Shown here piece after piece: positions 1 to 6,877 of a stretch of 9,893 nucleotides of DNA. Each line of letters opens with the position of its first letter. Position 1 is the stretch's first letter. Origin of the DNA: CAMFKD01 sp964436955 (GTDB lineage Bacteria > Chlamydiota > Chlamydiia > Chlamydiales > JAJFMA01); NCBI GenBank assembly GCA_964436955.1, contig CAYTFC010000099.1, forward strand, positions 1-9,893, read 5' to 3'. Made by a program: the position numbers and the translations under genes. A model generated the notes under the pieces. That model saw only the letters and a list, made by a program, of their open reading frames with translations. It did not search any database and was not told the DNA's origin.

Positions 1-2505
1 CGTATAGCGGATGCACAGTATGCATATGGACTCTATGCTGAAGTTGTGAATATTCTCATAGCCCATCATGCCACATCGGAGCGTTGTCTCAGCCTCTTGG
101 CCTTGGCATACAAACAACTATCGCGTTACGATAAGTCTCTTAATATCTTTGAACAGCTTACCCTTAAAAACGATGTTAATTCAGAACTACAGTGGCAGCT
201 GGCTCATGTGTATTACCTTAAAGACGATCGAGATACAGCTAAAAAGCTATTTGAGAAGTTCACCAACGACCAGCCCCGCCTGTATCTTTTGTCACAACTC
301 TACCTTGCACGTATTGATTTAATAGAAAACCAGCATCAAAATGCCTTGGACAAACTAGATCAACTGACCCTCTCTGTTGATGATCCATTAACCTTTGAAA
401 AGCACCATCTAATGGGTGATGCCTACACTCAACGCGGTGACTTCGTCAAAGCAGTAATCAGCTATGAAAGTTCGTTACCACCGCGCAATAAGGAAAAAAC
501 TGCCTGGTACATAGATACCCTTCAAAAGCTGGCCGGTTGCTGCTTACAGATAGCTGACAAAGTGGAACTTGCTAGAGATGAACGCGTTATCTATCTATCC
601 AAGGCATATGAAGCCATCAATAACCTCAAAACTATTGCTGCAACCGATGAGCTCCTATTGTTGCGAGGACGTTACCACATCATTCGCGGACGACGCATGG
701 CCGATGTGGATGCACTAAATGAGGCAGAAGCTTTGCTTTCACAAGCACAAGCATTCAAAACTACAGAAGGAAGTGTCCAAGCGCTACTATTACGAGCAGA
801 AGCTGCAAGCTCATATCAAGAACGTGATACCCTTTATCGTCGCCTAACAGATATGTCACGCATGAACAATGACCACTATGCTTATAGCTGGTACTTACGT
901 GGTCTTAATGACTTAGAAGAGGCAAGTCAAACTCCGGCAAATAGTGCGCTCTATGATTCATCGGCTTATGCTCTCACACAAGCCTTTGAATTGGCTGTAC
1001 CTGTTGACCCATTGCTTGCTGCTCGCGCCTTGTCAAAAGCTATTCATGCTTATGCCAATGCGGATAGCGACCGCTCCATAGGAGCAGCTTTACTTCTTTT
1101 ACAAACTCTTCCCCAAAAATACCCCCAGGTAATTTCTTCAGCAGATCACCCAGATGAGTTCTTTTACCTAACGGGATGGCTGGGCTCGCAAAAACCAGGC
1201 TATTTTCAGCGAACAGGCAAGCCAGATACCACTGAAGCTGTGTTACAAAGGCAGCTGGAAGCCTATCCCAATGGCCATTTCGCTCCAGCCGCTCATTATT
1301 TGCTTGCAACCCGTTATTATCACAAAGGTGATTACAACAATGCCGCCCGCTACTATTCCCAAGTGCACATTAATTTCCCCGAATCACAAATCGCGGGAGA
1401 TGCATGCTATTGGCATGCAAGGTGTCTTGAGCAAAGTAAAGCAGAGGCAGTCGAATATAGACCTCTTCTGGCCAAAGCATTTATAACTTATCCTCAAGCC
1501 TCTAGAGCAGCAGAAGCCTACTACAGCTACTACACCGCATCTGATTACCTAACAGGTGATTATGCAGCTCTTCAGCACCTTGAAAAGATGGCGGAACGTT
1601 ATCCCAATTCCCCCTATTCCGTGAATGCCCTCTTACTAATCGGACTGGACCACAAAAGATCCAGATATTCAGAAGAAGGCAAATTGATACGCAAGCGCAA
1701 CTGGAACAAAGCGATAGATGCCTTTCAAGCCGCAGAAACACGTTTTGATCTGCTTTATGAACAGGGATTGCTGCCTACGAAAAACCTCGAAGTCTTTGTC
1801 GCATCACGTTATCGCGCCATTCTCGAGCGATCGTTAACCAATTTGGCAATCGCAACGGAATCCGAAGGTCCAAAAAAACATATCTATTTGGAATACGCCA
1901 TCGATATGTTTCAACGCCTAGTAAATGATTTACAGAACCCAACGCATGCACTCGCTACTCTTGTAGCTCGAGGCGAATCGTACGCCCCCCTTTTGGAGGA
2001 AGCCAGTTATGGCCTTGCAGTCACTCAAGTACATTCAGGAAATGATGGGGATGCCAGTGCCACACTAAATCAGATGCTAACGCGTTATGATGCCGCAAAA
2101 ATAACGCGAGGTTACTACCGTTCGCGCGCCCAGTTCCAGAAAGGCATGATCGCCATCCGAAGCAATAACCCAAAAGAAGCTTTAGATTTTTTTGCAGCAT
2201 CCGAAGAATCATCTAAGGGTAAGGTACTTAGCACAGATGAGAAGCTCGATCTGTGGATTCAACGCAGCCAATGTTATAGACTACTAGGTCAATACGACAA
2301 TGCTATGCTAGAATTATCACGCGTCATCAACGAAGACGCTATTTCAACGCAGCGCATTAAAGCCATGCTTTTGCGTGCGGAGGTCTATGAATTACAAGAA
2401 AGACCCGAACTTGCTGTGAAACAACTAGAAGCAACAGCTAAGAAAGGGGGAAAGTGGGCCCTCGAAGCTCGCGAAAAATTAGATAGAGACTATCGTTATG
2501 ACTGA
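1..2505 (+). CDS. TPR-repeat protein of a Tol/Ton-type operon (5' partial)
   Basis: Seen: the reading frame is open from the first base of the window, giving 834 visible residues, so the true start lies to the left. A GTG at 46 is a possible but unsupported start, because it has no ribosome binding site and the helical repeats already run upstream of it. The protein is built of tetratricopeptide-like helix pairs along its length. Clear ones are near bases 85-160, 180-280, 415-480, 1270-1370, 1500-1645 and 2250-2490, with typical A-x-Y and G-D/Q-Y-x-x-A patterns. Known: TPR proteins of this sort (CpoB/YbgF, BamD-like) act in the periplasm, and CpoB is encoded with tol-pal genes. Inferred: this is the periplasmic partner of the ExbB/ExbD motor encoded just downstream; its last 8 bp overlap exbB. 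The signal peptide, if any, is outside the window. The TPR fold is sure; the exact partner is not known. Confidence 0.9.
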   Translation, partial: RIADAQYAYGLYAEVVNILIAHHATSERCLSLLALAYKQLSRYDKSLNIFEQLTLKNDVNSELQWQLAHVYYLKDDRDTAKKLFEKFTNDQPRLYLLSQLYLARIDLIENQHQNALDKLDQLTLSVDDPLTFEKHHLMGDAYTQRGDFVKAVISYESSLPPRNKEKTAWYIDTLQKLAGCCLQIADKVELARDERVIYLSKAYEAINNLKTIAATDELLLLRGRYHIIRGRRMADVDALNEAEALLSQAQAFKTTEGSVQALLLRAEAASSYQERDTLYRRLTDMSRMNNDHYAYSWYLRGLNDLEEASQTPANSALYDSSAYALTQAFELAVPVDPLLAARALSKAIHAYANADSDRSIGAALLLLQTLPQKYPQVISSADHPDEFFYLTGWLGSQKPGYFQRTGKPDTTEAVLQRQLEAYPNGHFAPAAHYLLATRYYHKGDYNNAARYYSQVHINFPESQIAGDACYWHARCLEQSKAEAVEYRPLLAKAFITYPQASRAAEAYYSYYTASDYLTGDYAALQHLEKMAERYPNSPYSVNALLLIGLDHKRSRYSEEGKLIRKRNWNKAIDAFQAAETRFDLLYEQGLLPTKNLEVFVASRYRAILERSLTNLAIATESEGPKKHIYLEYAIDMFQRLVNDLQNPTHALATLVARGESYAPLLEEASYGLAVTQVHSGNDGDASATLNQMLTRYDAAKITRGYYRSRAQFQKGMIAIRSNNPKEALDFFAASEESSKGKVLSTDEKLDLWIQRSQCYRLLGQYDNAMLELSRVINEDAISTQRIKAMLLRAEVYELQERPELAVKQLEATAKKGGKWALEAREKLDRDYRYD

Positions 2506-3145
2506 TATCATTGCCTCGATTGTTCAATATAGCTCCAATTGGAGTGTCCTATTAATTATCTTAGGAGGATGTTCCGTCCTTAGCTTTGCCATTTTTATCG
2601 AGCGCATGCTCCAACTGCGACGCTCTGAAATCGATACCAATGGATTTATCATTTCACTCCGCAGAGTATTGAAAGAAGGGGACATTGTCGAAGCCATCTC
2701 CATTTGTGAAAGTACCGGAGGAGCTGTTGCCAATATAGTCAAAGCCGGACTTATCAAACACAATCGAGAAAAGGAACAGATCGAAAGTGCCATGGAGATC
2801 AGTGGTCTTATTGAGATTGCTCAATTGGAAAAGAACGCACGTATTCTTTCCATCATTGCTTATGTTGCCCCCCTAATTGGACTATTAGGAACCGTTCTAG
2901 GATTTATTCAAGCCTTCGGAGAGATGCGACTGAGTGGCCTTGTAGATATCTCTGCAACACGCATTGGTGAAGCTATGGAATATGCGTTAGTATCAACGGC
3001 TGCAGGACTGGTTGTAGCAATTCCTTCCATATTGGCTTACAACTATTTGGTGAGCCGCGTGGAGGGATTTGTCCTGGAAATTCAAACAACATCCGCAGAA
3101 ATCATTGACTTACTCCTGCAACGCAAGGACGAGCTCGGCTATTAA
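2498..3145 (+). CDS. exbB: MotA/TolQ/ExbB family proton channel protein
   Basis: This is the inner-membrane channel subunit that, with ExbD/TolR, uses proton flow to energise a TonB- or TolA-type protein. Seen: 215 residues, close to the usual TolQ/ExbB length. There are three membrane segments, near residues 15-36, 116-138 and 160-184. The family signature around APLIGLLGTVLG (124-135) is in the second segment and STAAGLVVAIP (166-176) in the third, including the conserved pore threonines at about 132 and 167. The long cytoplasmic loop between the first and second segments is present. The ATG at 2498 overlaps the end of the TPR gene by 8 bp, which suggests translational coupling; no strong Shine-Dalgarno is seen. 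ExbB and TolQ cannot be told apart reliably by sequence alone, so the symbol marks the family. Confidence 0.95.
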   Translation: MTDIIASIVQYSSNWSVLLIILGGCSVLSFAIFIERMLQLRRSEIDTNGFIISLRRVLKEGDIVEAISICESTGGAVANIVKAGLIKHNREKEQIESAMEISGLIEIAQLEKNARILSIIAYVAPLIGLLGTVLGFIQAFGEMRLSGLVDISATRIGEAMEYALVSTAAGLVVAIPSILAYNYLVSRVEGFVLEIQTTSAEIIDLLLQRKDELGY

Positions 3146-3591
3146 TGCGATTTAAAACCAACTTGAAACCCTCGCATAGCCTGATTGATCTCACGCCATT
3201 GGTGGATGTGATATTTCTCATGCTCATCTTTTTTATCATCACCTCTGACGTGTTGCCGCTTAAGTCATTGCATATCGAAAACCCCGAACTAAAAAGAGAT
3301 TCCCTTCCGCTAACAACTCAACTTCTCGTCGTAGTAGATGCGCAGAACGTCATCTATGTAGGCTCTAAAAAATCCATCGTAGATCTGGCATCCCTATCAG
3401 AATCACTCATGCAAGAAGTCGATACCTTAAGGCAGCAGCACTTAAATATTGATCCTACCATCGTATTGAGTGTAGATCGCCGGGTGGAATATGGCACCTT
3501 TTTGCGCCTGTTTTCCATCGTACAAGACTCAGGCCATCGTATTCGATTAGTTTATCAACCGTCTGAAGAGGCATCCTCAGAATACTTTTGA
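3145..3591 (+). CDS. exbD: ExbD/TolR family biopolymer transport protein
   Basis: This is the partner of ExbB; its single membrane helix sits in the ExbB pore and carries the proton-binding aspartate. Seen: 148 residues, a normal length. After a short basic cytoplasmic start comes the family motif I-D-L-T-P-L-V-D (14-21) leading into one membrane helix (about 19-37). Asp21 matches the essential aspartate of the family (Asp25 in E. coli ExbD). The C-terminal periplasmic domain ends in the usual pattern: a beta strand, V-D-R-R-V-x-Y-G (110-117), an amphipathic helix, then a last strand (132-138). The start ATG overlaps the exbB stop codon by one base (TAATG), a classic coupling arrangement. TolR is the alternative name for the same role. 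Confidence 0.95.
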   Translation: MRFKTNLKPSHSLIDLTPLVDVIFLMLIFFIITSDVLPLKSLHIENPELKRDSLPLTTQLLVVVDAQNVIYVGSKKSIVDLASLSESLMQEVDTLRQQHLNIDPTIVLSVDRRVEYGTFLRLFSIVQDSGHRIRLVYQPSEEASSEYF

Positions 3592-3601
3592 TACATAATA
3601 T

Positions 3602-4333
3602 ATGTTACGATTAAAAAAAGACCCTCGCAGTCGCGAAATCACCATATCCATACGCAAGAAAAGCTCTTGGTTTAAATCTAGAGACCTGTGGATTGGTTTT
3701 GCTATTGCCATCAGCATTCATCTGACAGCCATAGTCTTGTTTCGCTTTCCGATACTTAACTTTAAAAATCTCTCTCGAGCCGCTCCTGCAGTGGTAGAGG
3801 CGATTCTTCCTATTGATCCAAGTACAAGTGCCAACTGGAGCCCCCTCGCTGTAACATACTTGTTGCCTCCACAATTACTAGCACCACGAAGTGTGCTTCC
3901 CCAGCTCCCTGAATGGCCTGTAGAATCCAAAACTTATATTGCTCTTAGGGAGCCTCAAGTCTCCTCCATGCTTTTCTATCAAATTGAAAAGCTAGATATG
4001 GTGGCAAAACCCGCCTTTGAAACTAATCAACTCACTGGCGTAAAAATGGAAATTCGCATCTCTGGCCCCCTTTCAGAATTAGAATACACAGTTAAAGACG
4101 TCACTATCTCACACCCTCCAGATTGTTGTTTCCATTACGAAGTAAGACTAGACCCAACCTCAGGGCACATTTGTTGGTATCAGCAACTGGAATCGGACCA
4201 AGACAAGCGGGATCCTGGACACAAATTGATCAAAGAAGCCATGAAAAACATCCAGTTTGTGAATATAGCTTCTTACACGTTAGTGCCTGGGCAAATTGAA
4301 ATTGCTTTTGTAAGAGCTGAGGGGAATCTATGA
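3602..4333 (+). CDS. TonB-like energy transducer with degenerate C-terminal domain
   Basis: Seen: 243 residues, similar in size to E. coli TonB (239). A basic cytoplasmic start (1-28) is followed by one membrane helix (about 29-49) with a histidine at 40, where TonB proteins carry their conserved helix histidine; the matching serine four residues before is alanine here. Residues 50-107 are fairly rich in proline, like a short TonB spacer. The last 65 residues (about 178-240) look like a weak TonB C-terminal domain: strand, D-P-x-S-G-x-I, helix around 204-217, then a final strand I-E-I-A-F-V. The usual Y-P motif is missing. Inferred: this is the force-transmitting partner of the ExbB/ExbD pair. 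It begins 10 bp after exbD without a clear ribosome binding site, and an in-frame stop just upstream rules out an earlier start. TolA-like function is the alternative. Confidence 0.7.
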   Translation: MLRLKKDPRSREITISIRKKSSWFKSRDLWIGFAIAISIHLTAIVLFRFPILNFKNLSRAAPAVVEAILPIDPSTSANWSPLAVTYLLPPQLLAPRSVLPQLPEWPVESKTYIALREPQVSSMLFYQIEKLDMVAKPAFETNQLTGVKMEIRISGPLSELEYTVKDVTISHPPDCCFHYEVRLDPTSGHICWYQQLESDQDKRDPGHKLIKEAMKNIQFVNIASYTLVPGQIEIAFVRAEGNL

Positions 4334-4557
4334 TTGAGTTAGCGCCCGATACAGCCTTCCTGGCTTATCTAGCAACTACATTGACAGTTTTGTTGGGCTT
4401 TTGGGTTAACCATCTTTATTCTGCAAAAAAGCGTAAATTGGTATTCGATGAACAGACCCTAACGGTTTGTGAATACTGCCATTGCGGCTATCTCGCCACA
4501 ACAGGAGATCAAATCAGCCGTTGTCCCCAATGCAAATCGTTAAATAAAATGAAATAA
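4330..4557 (+). CDS. small membrane-anchored zinc-ribbon protein, function unknown
   Basis: Seen: 75 residues. A hydrophobic helix (about 8-28) is followed by a basic stretch (S-A-K-K-R-K, 31-36) that would stay in the cytoplasm, then a C-terminal zinc-ribbon pattern: C-x-x-C (47-50, with a further Cys at 52) and R-C-P-x-C (65-68). The ATG overlaps the stop of the TonB-like gene by 4 bp (ATGA) and is preceded by GAGGGG at a good distance, so it is a real and coupled gene. By the positive-inside rule the ribbon faces the cytoplasm. I do not recognise a named family. As the last gene of a proton-motor operon it may be a cytoplasmic regulator or assembly factor of that complex, but this is a guess from position only. 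Confidence 0.8.
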   Translation: MIELAPDTAFLAYLATTLTVLLGFWVNHLYSAKKRKLVFDEQTLTVCEYCHCGYLATTGDQISRCPQCKSLNKMK

Positions 4558-4559
4558 TC

Positions 4560-4747
4560 ATCAGGGCGCCCGATCCTACCAACTCATCCAAATAACATCC
4601 TAATCGTGCCCGTGCCCGATATCCTAAATCATTTTCCTCATTCCGTTTTACAACTCGTTTGGGAATTAGTTTTTTTCGGGCGCGGGCACGGGCTCAGGCA
4701 CGATTTAGGATGTTATTGGGAGGGCTGATGGGGATCGGGTAGCTGAT
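4560..4747. repeat. long imperfect palindrome (MITE-like or REP-like element)
   Basis: Nearly the whole gap between the two convergent genes is one inverted repeat. The outer ends ATCAG (4560-4564) and CTGAT (4743-4747) match; CCCGATCC (4569-4576) pairs with GGATCGGG (4732-4739); AATAACATCCTAA (4591-4603) pairs perfectly with 4705-4717; TCGTGCC (4604-4610) pairs with 4697-4703 after one bulged base; CGTGCCCG (4611-4618) pairs with 4683-4690. A second copy of the inner motif, ATCCTAAATC (4621-4630), is also the perfect complement of 4702-4711. A loop of about 64 bp contains a run of seven T near 4671-4677. It has no coding capacity. It may be a non-autonomous mobile element or genome-wide intergenic repeat, and may also block read-through from both sides. 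Confidence 0.75.
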
Positions 4748-4755
4748 TCTGTTGG

Positions 4756-5949
4756 TCAGCTGAAGCTACGAATGTAATGCTCAGATGCGATCATGTCGCG
4801 AAACTCTGTTGCACGCTTAAGGAATTCATCCGCACGTACATCCCACGTATGCTCCAACATAAGCATCTTGCGGCCCGCTTCAACGATACTGTTACGCTCG
4901 CTTTCATGGGTCAAATAGTGCTGGATGCGCTCATTGACGCGCTCCCAATCACCATACAAATAGGAAATAACCCCTCGCTCTTCTCCAAAATGTACCTCCA
5001 GGTACTTATTGGAACCAGCTAGCACAGCAGCGCCAGCCGCCAATCCATAGATAATTTCAGCCTGAGCCCCATGCTTAAAGCAATGCGCCGTACTTAAACA
5101 TATCTTACTCTGGCGCAATACTTCCCATGCCCTCTGAGGTGTAATATTAGGATGAACCTGAACATGCGCAAAATCATCAAATGAAAAGGGCTTCTCCAAT
5201 GCATTCTTATTACATACATCCACGTCAAATAACTGAATGTTGACGTCCTGTAGATTCCTAATCATCTCAATACTGCCAATCGCCCGCGAATAGATCTCCA
5301 CTTCACGACACAGTTGCACAAAGTCACTACCTCGCGGATCCACGCCAGATTGCCTCCAAGCATACACTAAAGCCTGAGCAAATGCTGTGTTATCGTCGCC
5401 AAGCGTAAGCTCCACAGCCCTTTCTAATACCTGATTTATGTCCGAATTGTAAGTCGCCTTCCACCGTTTCTTGATATCCTGTGGATCCGGAACCTTACCC
5501 AAAAATACGACATCGTAGATTTTTTCCTCGTTCGGAGCTAGTAGGTCCTGCGGAGTCACAGCAAATCCAAAGAAAAACACACGTTCACAATGCGCGTTAA
5601 AAAAGAGCTCGCAATCGAAATAGTCAATACAAGAAGCAATGGAATAGGCACTTTTAGCCAAATATAAATGATAGATGGCTGGTTCAACCAACATAGAAAC
5701 ATGGGGAATCTTCAGGTAATCACAAAGCAAAATCTTTCCAGAAGTTGGTACTGGGCTGAACGAGCAAGTCATCTCCGGCCGCAACAGCAAGATTTGATGC
5801 AGGTGAACCTGCTGTAGCCCCTTTTCTGGAATATCAACAATTGACGTAGAAACGCCACGACGCTCCAACGCGTGGGCAAGATGCTGAGCCCAAGCTCGTC
5901 GAATCTCACCATGGTTTTTAGGAATCAAAAAACACAATCGCTGGAGCAT
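4756..5949 (-). CDS. CgeB/GT-B-like glycosyltransferase
   Basis: Seen: 397 residues from the ATG at 5949, which has AAGGG five bases upstream; a TTG at 5964 would add five residues but lacks support. The N-terminal half has a Rossmann-like beginning (L-C-F-L-I-P, then a helix ending in E-R-R-G-V), as in GT-B enzymes. The C-terminal third has the pattern of the glycosyl transferases group 1 / CgeB-like domain: a strand S-K-I-C-L-S, a conserved Glu in A-E-I-I-Y-G-L-A-A-G-A (about 297-307), a Y-L-Y-G-D-W segment, and the closing E-H-T-W-D-V-R motif (about 366-372). Known: such enzymes move sugars from nucleotide sugars to glycans or proteins. The acceptor cannot be told, and no other sugar genes lie beside it. 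No membrane segment or signal peptide is visible, so it is probably cytoplasmic. It is transcribed alone, away from the PEP-CTERM gene. Confidence 0.7.
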   Translation of the reverse strand: MLQRLCFLIPKNHGEIRRAWAQHLAHALERRGVSTSIVDIPEKGLQQVHLHQILLLRPEMTCSFSPVPTSGKILLCDYLKIPHVSMLVEPAIYHLYLAKSAYSIASCIDYFDCELFFNAHCERVFFFGFAVTPQDLLAPNEEKIYDVVFLGKVPDPQDIKKRWKATYNSDINQVLERAVELTLGDDNTAFAQALVYAWRQSGVDPRGSDFVQLCREVEIYSRAIGSIEMIRNLQDVNIQLFDVDVCNKNALEKPFSFDDFAHVQVHPNITPQRAWEVLRQSKICLSTAHCFKHGAQAEIIYGLAAGAAVLAGSNKYLEVHFGEERGVISYLYGDWERVNERIQHYLTHESERNSIVEAGRKMLMLEHTWDVRADEFLKRATEFRDMIASEHYIRSFS

Positions 5950-6020
5950 GTTCACCCTTATCAATTACCCTTAGGCTTCTATTTGTTCACATCAGCCTTT
6001 TTCCCTCAAGAACTAATGAT

Positions 6021-6035
6021 TGGCATGTAATTTGC
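6021..6035 (+). promoter_or_regulatory. sigma-54 (RpoN) promoter, -24/-12 element
   Basis: The sequence TGGCATG-TAAT-TTGC matches the sigma-54 consensus TGGCACG-N4-TTGC with exact spacing and one mismatch (T for C). The GG of the -24 box is at 6022-6023 and the GC of the -12 box at 6034-6035. The transcription start would be near 6047, leaving a leader of about 33 bases that holds the ribosome binding site of the PEP-CTERM gene. Known: PEP-CTERM genes in some bacteria (for example Zoogloea) are controlled by the PrsK/PrsR two-component system and RpoN. No clear enhancer site for an activator was found in the 70 bp upstream. Confidence 0.7.
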
Positions 6036-6066
6036 TTATTAGACCCATGATCTTTCAACCCCATTT

Positions 6067-6071
6067 GGAGG
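6067..6071 (+). promoter_or_regulatory. ribosome binding site that sets the PEP-CTERM protein start
   Basis: GGAGG ends 8 bases before the ATG at 6080. It decides against the longer reading frame from the TTG at 6020, which would overlap the sigma-54 promoter and bury the signal peptide. Confidence 0.8.
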
Positions 6072-6079
6072 TATTGTGT

Positions 6080-6778
6080 ATGTGGAATAAAACTTTAGCC
6101 TTTAGCGCCAGCGCTATACTACTTTGTTCAACCACTTTTGCAGCTGACGTTCCCGTAAACCCCTCAGATTATACAGGATCCAGAAGCCCTGGTGCAGGCC
6201 TCACTGGGACCGCCGACTGGGGAAGCCCGGATGGTTTCAATCTTACATGGAATATTACTCAAACTGGATCCACCTTTCACTATCTTTATACCTTGAGTAT
6301 CCCGCACAAGAATCCTAGCCACTTGCTGTTGGAACTTAGCTCTAATGTTACGGCAGATAATATTGGTGAAGTGGTGTCCAACTTAACAATAAATGGAAGT
6401 CCTGCAACCCCTGACGGCCCGCAGCTTTTCGTGCCAGGCGGCATGGGGAATTCTAACCCAGGACTGCCTGATGAGATTTATGGAATTAAAATAGAGCCTT
6501 TTAATAGCGCAGATTTGTTTGAAATCGCCTTTGATTCTGTAAGAGAACCAATGTGGGGTGATTTCTATTCAAAAGATGGTACTTCTGGGGGCCAAGATGT
6601 CTACATTTATAATAGCGGCTTTGGCAACCAACCAGTATTCGCATTTGGTGACTGGATACCAGTGCCTAACTCGCATGGCGTACAAGTTCCTGAGCCTGCA
6701 ACATACCTATTCCTAACCTCCTGCTTAGCATTAGGTCTCCTACTACGCAGACGTCAAACTGTCACCAACCTGGCATAA
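6080..6778 (+). CDS. secreted PEP-CTERM sorting-domain protein
   Basis: Seen: 232 residues. A clear signal peptide (1-21 or 22) has Lys4, a hydrophobic core and cleavage near T-F-A/A-D. The body (23-200) is rich in Gly, Ser, Asn and aromatic residues and looks like beta structure, with a segment S-H-L-L-L-E-L-S (80-87) that resembles a motif I recall from other PEP-CTERM proteins. The tail is a textbook PEP-CTERM signal: V-P-E-P-A-T (203-208), a hydrophobic helix (about 209-222) and R-R-R (223-225). Known: exosortase recognises this tail, cleaves it and hands the protein to the cell surface or matrix; exopolysaccharide genes often accompany the system. No exosortase gene lies in this window. 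Regulation is probably by sigma-54 (promoter at 6021-6035). The specific function of the body is not recognisable. Confidence 0.9.
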   Translation: MWNKTLAFSASAILLCSTTFAADVPVNPSDYTGSRSPGAGLTGTADWGSPDGFNLTWNITQTGSTFHYLYTLSIPHKNPSHLLLELSSNVTADNIGEVVSNLTINGSPATPDGPQLFVPGGMGNSNPGLPDEIYGIKIEPFNSADLFEIAFDSVREPMWGDFYSKDGTSGGQDVYIYNSGFGNQPVFAFGDWIPVPNSHGVQVPEPATYLFLTSCLALGLLLRRRQTVTNLA

Positions 6779-6789
6779 TTTAGATCTTT

Positions 6790-6813
6790 AGCAGCCCCAT
6801 CTCTGGGGCTGCT
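6790..6813 (+). terminator. hairpin terminator after the PEP-CTERM gene
   Basis: AGCAGCCCC (6790-6798) and GGGGCTGCT (6805-6813) form a perfect 9 bp stem with a 6-base loop, 12 bp after the stop codon. It is followed only by ATTCT, so the T-tract is weak. Since mgtE converges from the other side, the same stem may serve both transcripts, although the minus-strand side has no T run at all. Confidence 0.65.
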
Positions 6814-6877
6814 ATTCTAGAAAAGTAAAGCTATACAAGATTATCTTTTAAACGCTATGTTGGTACCTAGGCGGGTT

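Noticed and set aside
46..48. GTG as the start of the TPR protein
   Set aside because: The frame is open to the window edge, the upstream codons continue the same kind of helical sequence, and there is no ribosome binding site.
4665..4690. Rho-independent terminator formed by the T7 run in the palindrome loop
   Set aside because: The T run precedes the GC-rich arm instead of following a stem on the + strand, and becomes an A run on the other strand.
5962..5964. TTG start of the glycosyltransferase
   Set aside because: The ATG at 5949 has an AAGGG at correct distance, which lies inside the longer version.
5954..5973. Direct repeat ACCCTTA twice at 13 bp distance as an activator site
   Set aside because: One copy is simply the ribosome binding site of the glycosyltransferase gene and the motif is short; chance is likely.
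6020..6022. TTG start giving a 252-residue PEP-CTERM protein
   Set aside because: It overlaps the sigma-54 promoter, would place 20 residues before a typical signal peptide, and has no ribosome binding site, unlike the ATG at 6080.
6110..6127. Lipobox in the PEP-CTERM signal peptide (Cys16)
   Set aside because: The residues before the Cys (I-L-L) do not fit the small residue required at -1, and a good signal peptidase I site follows.
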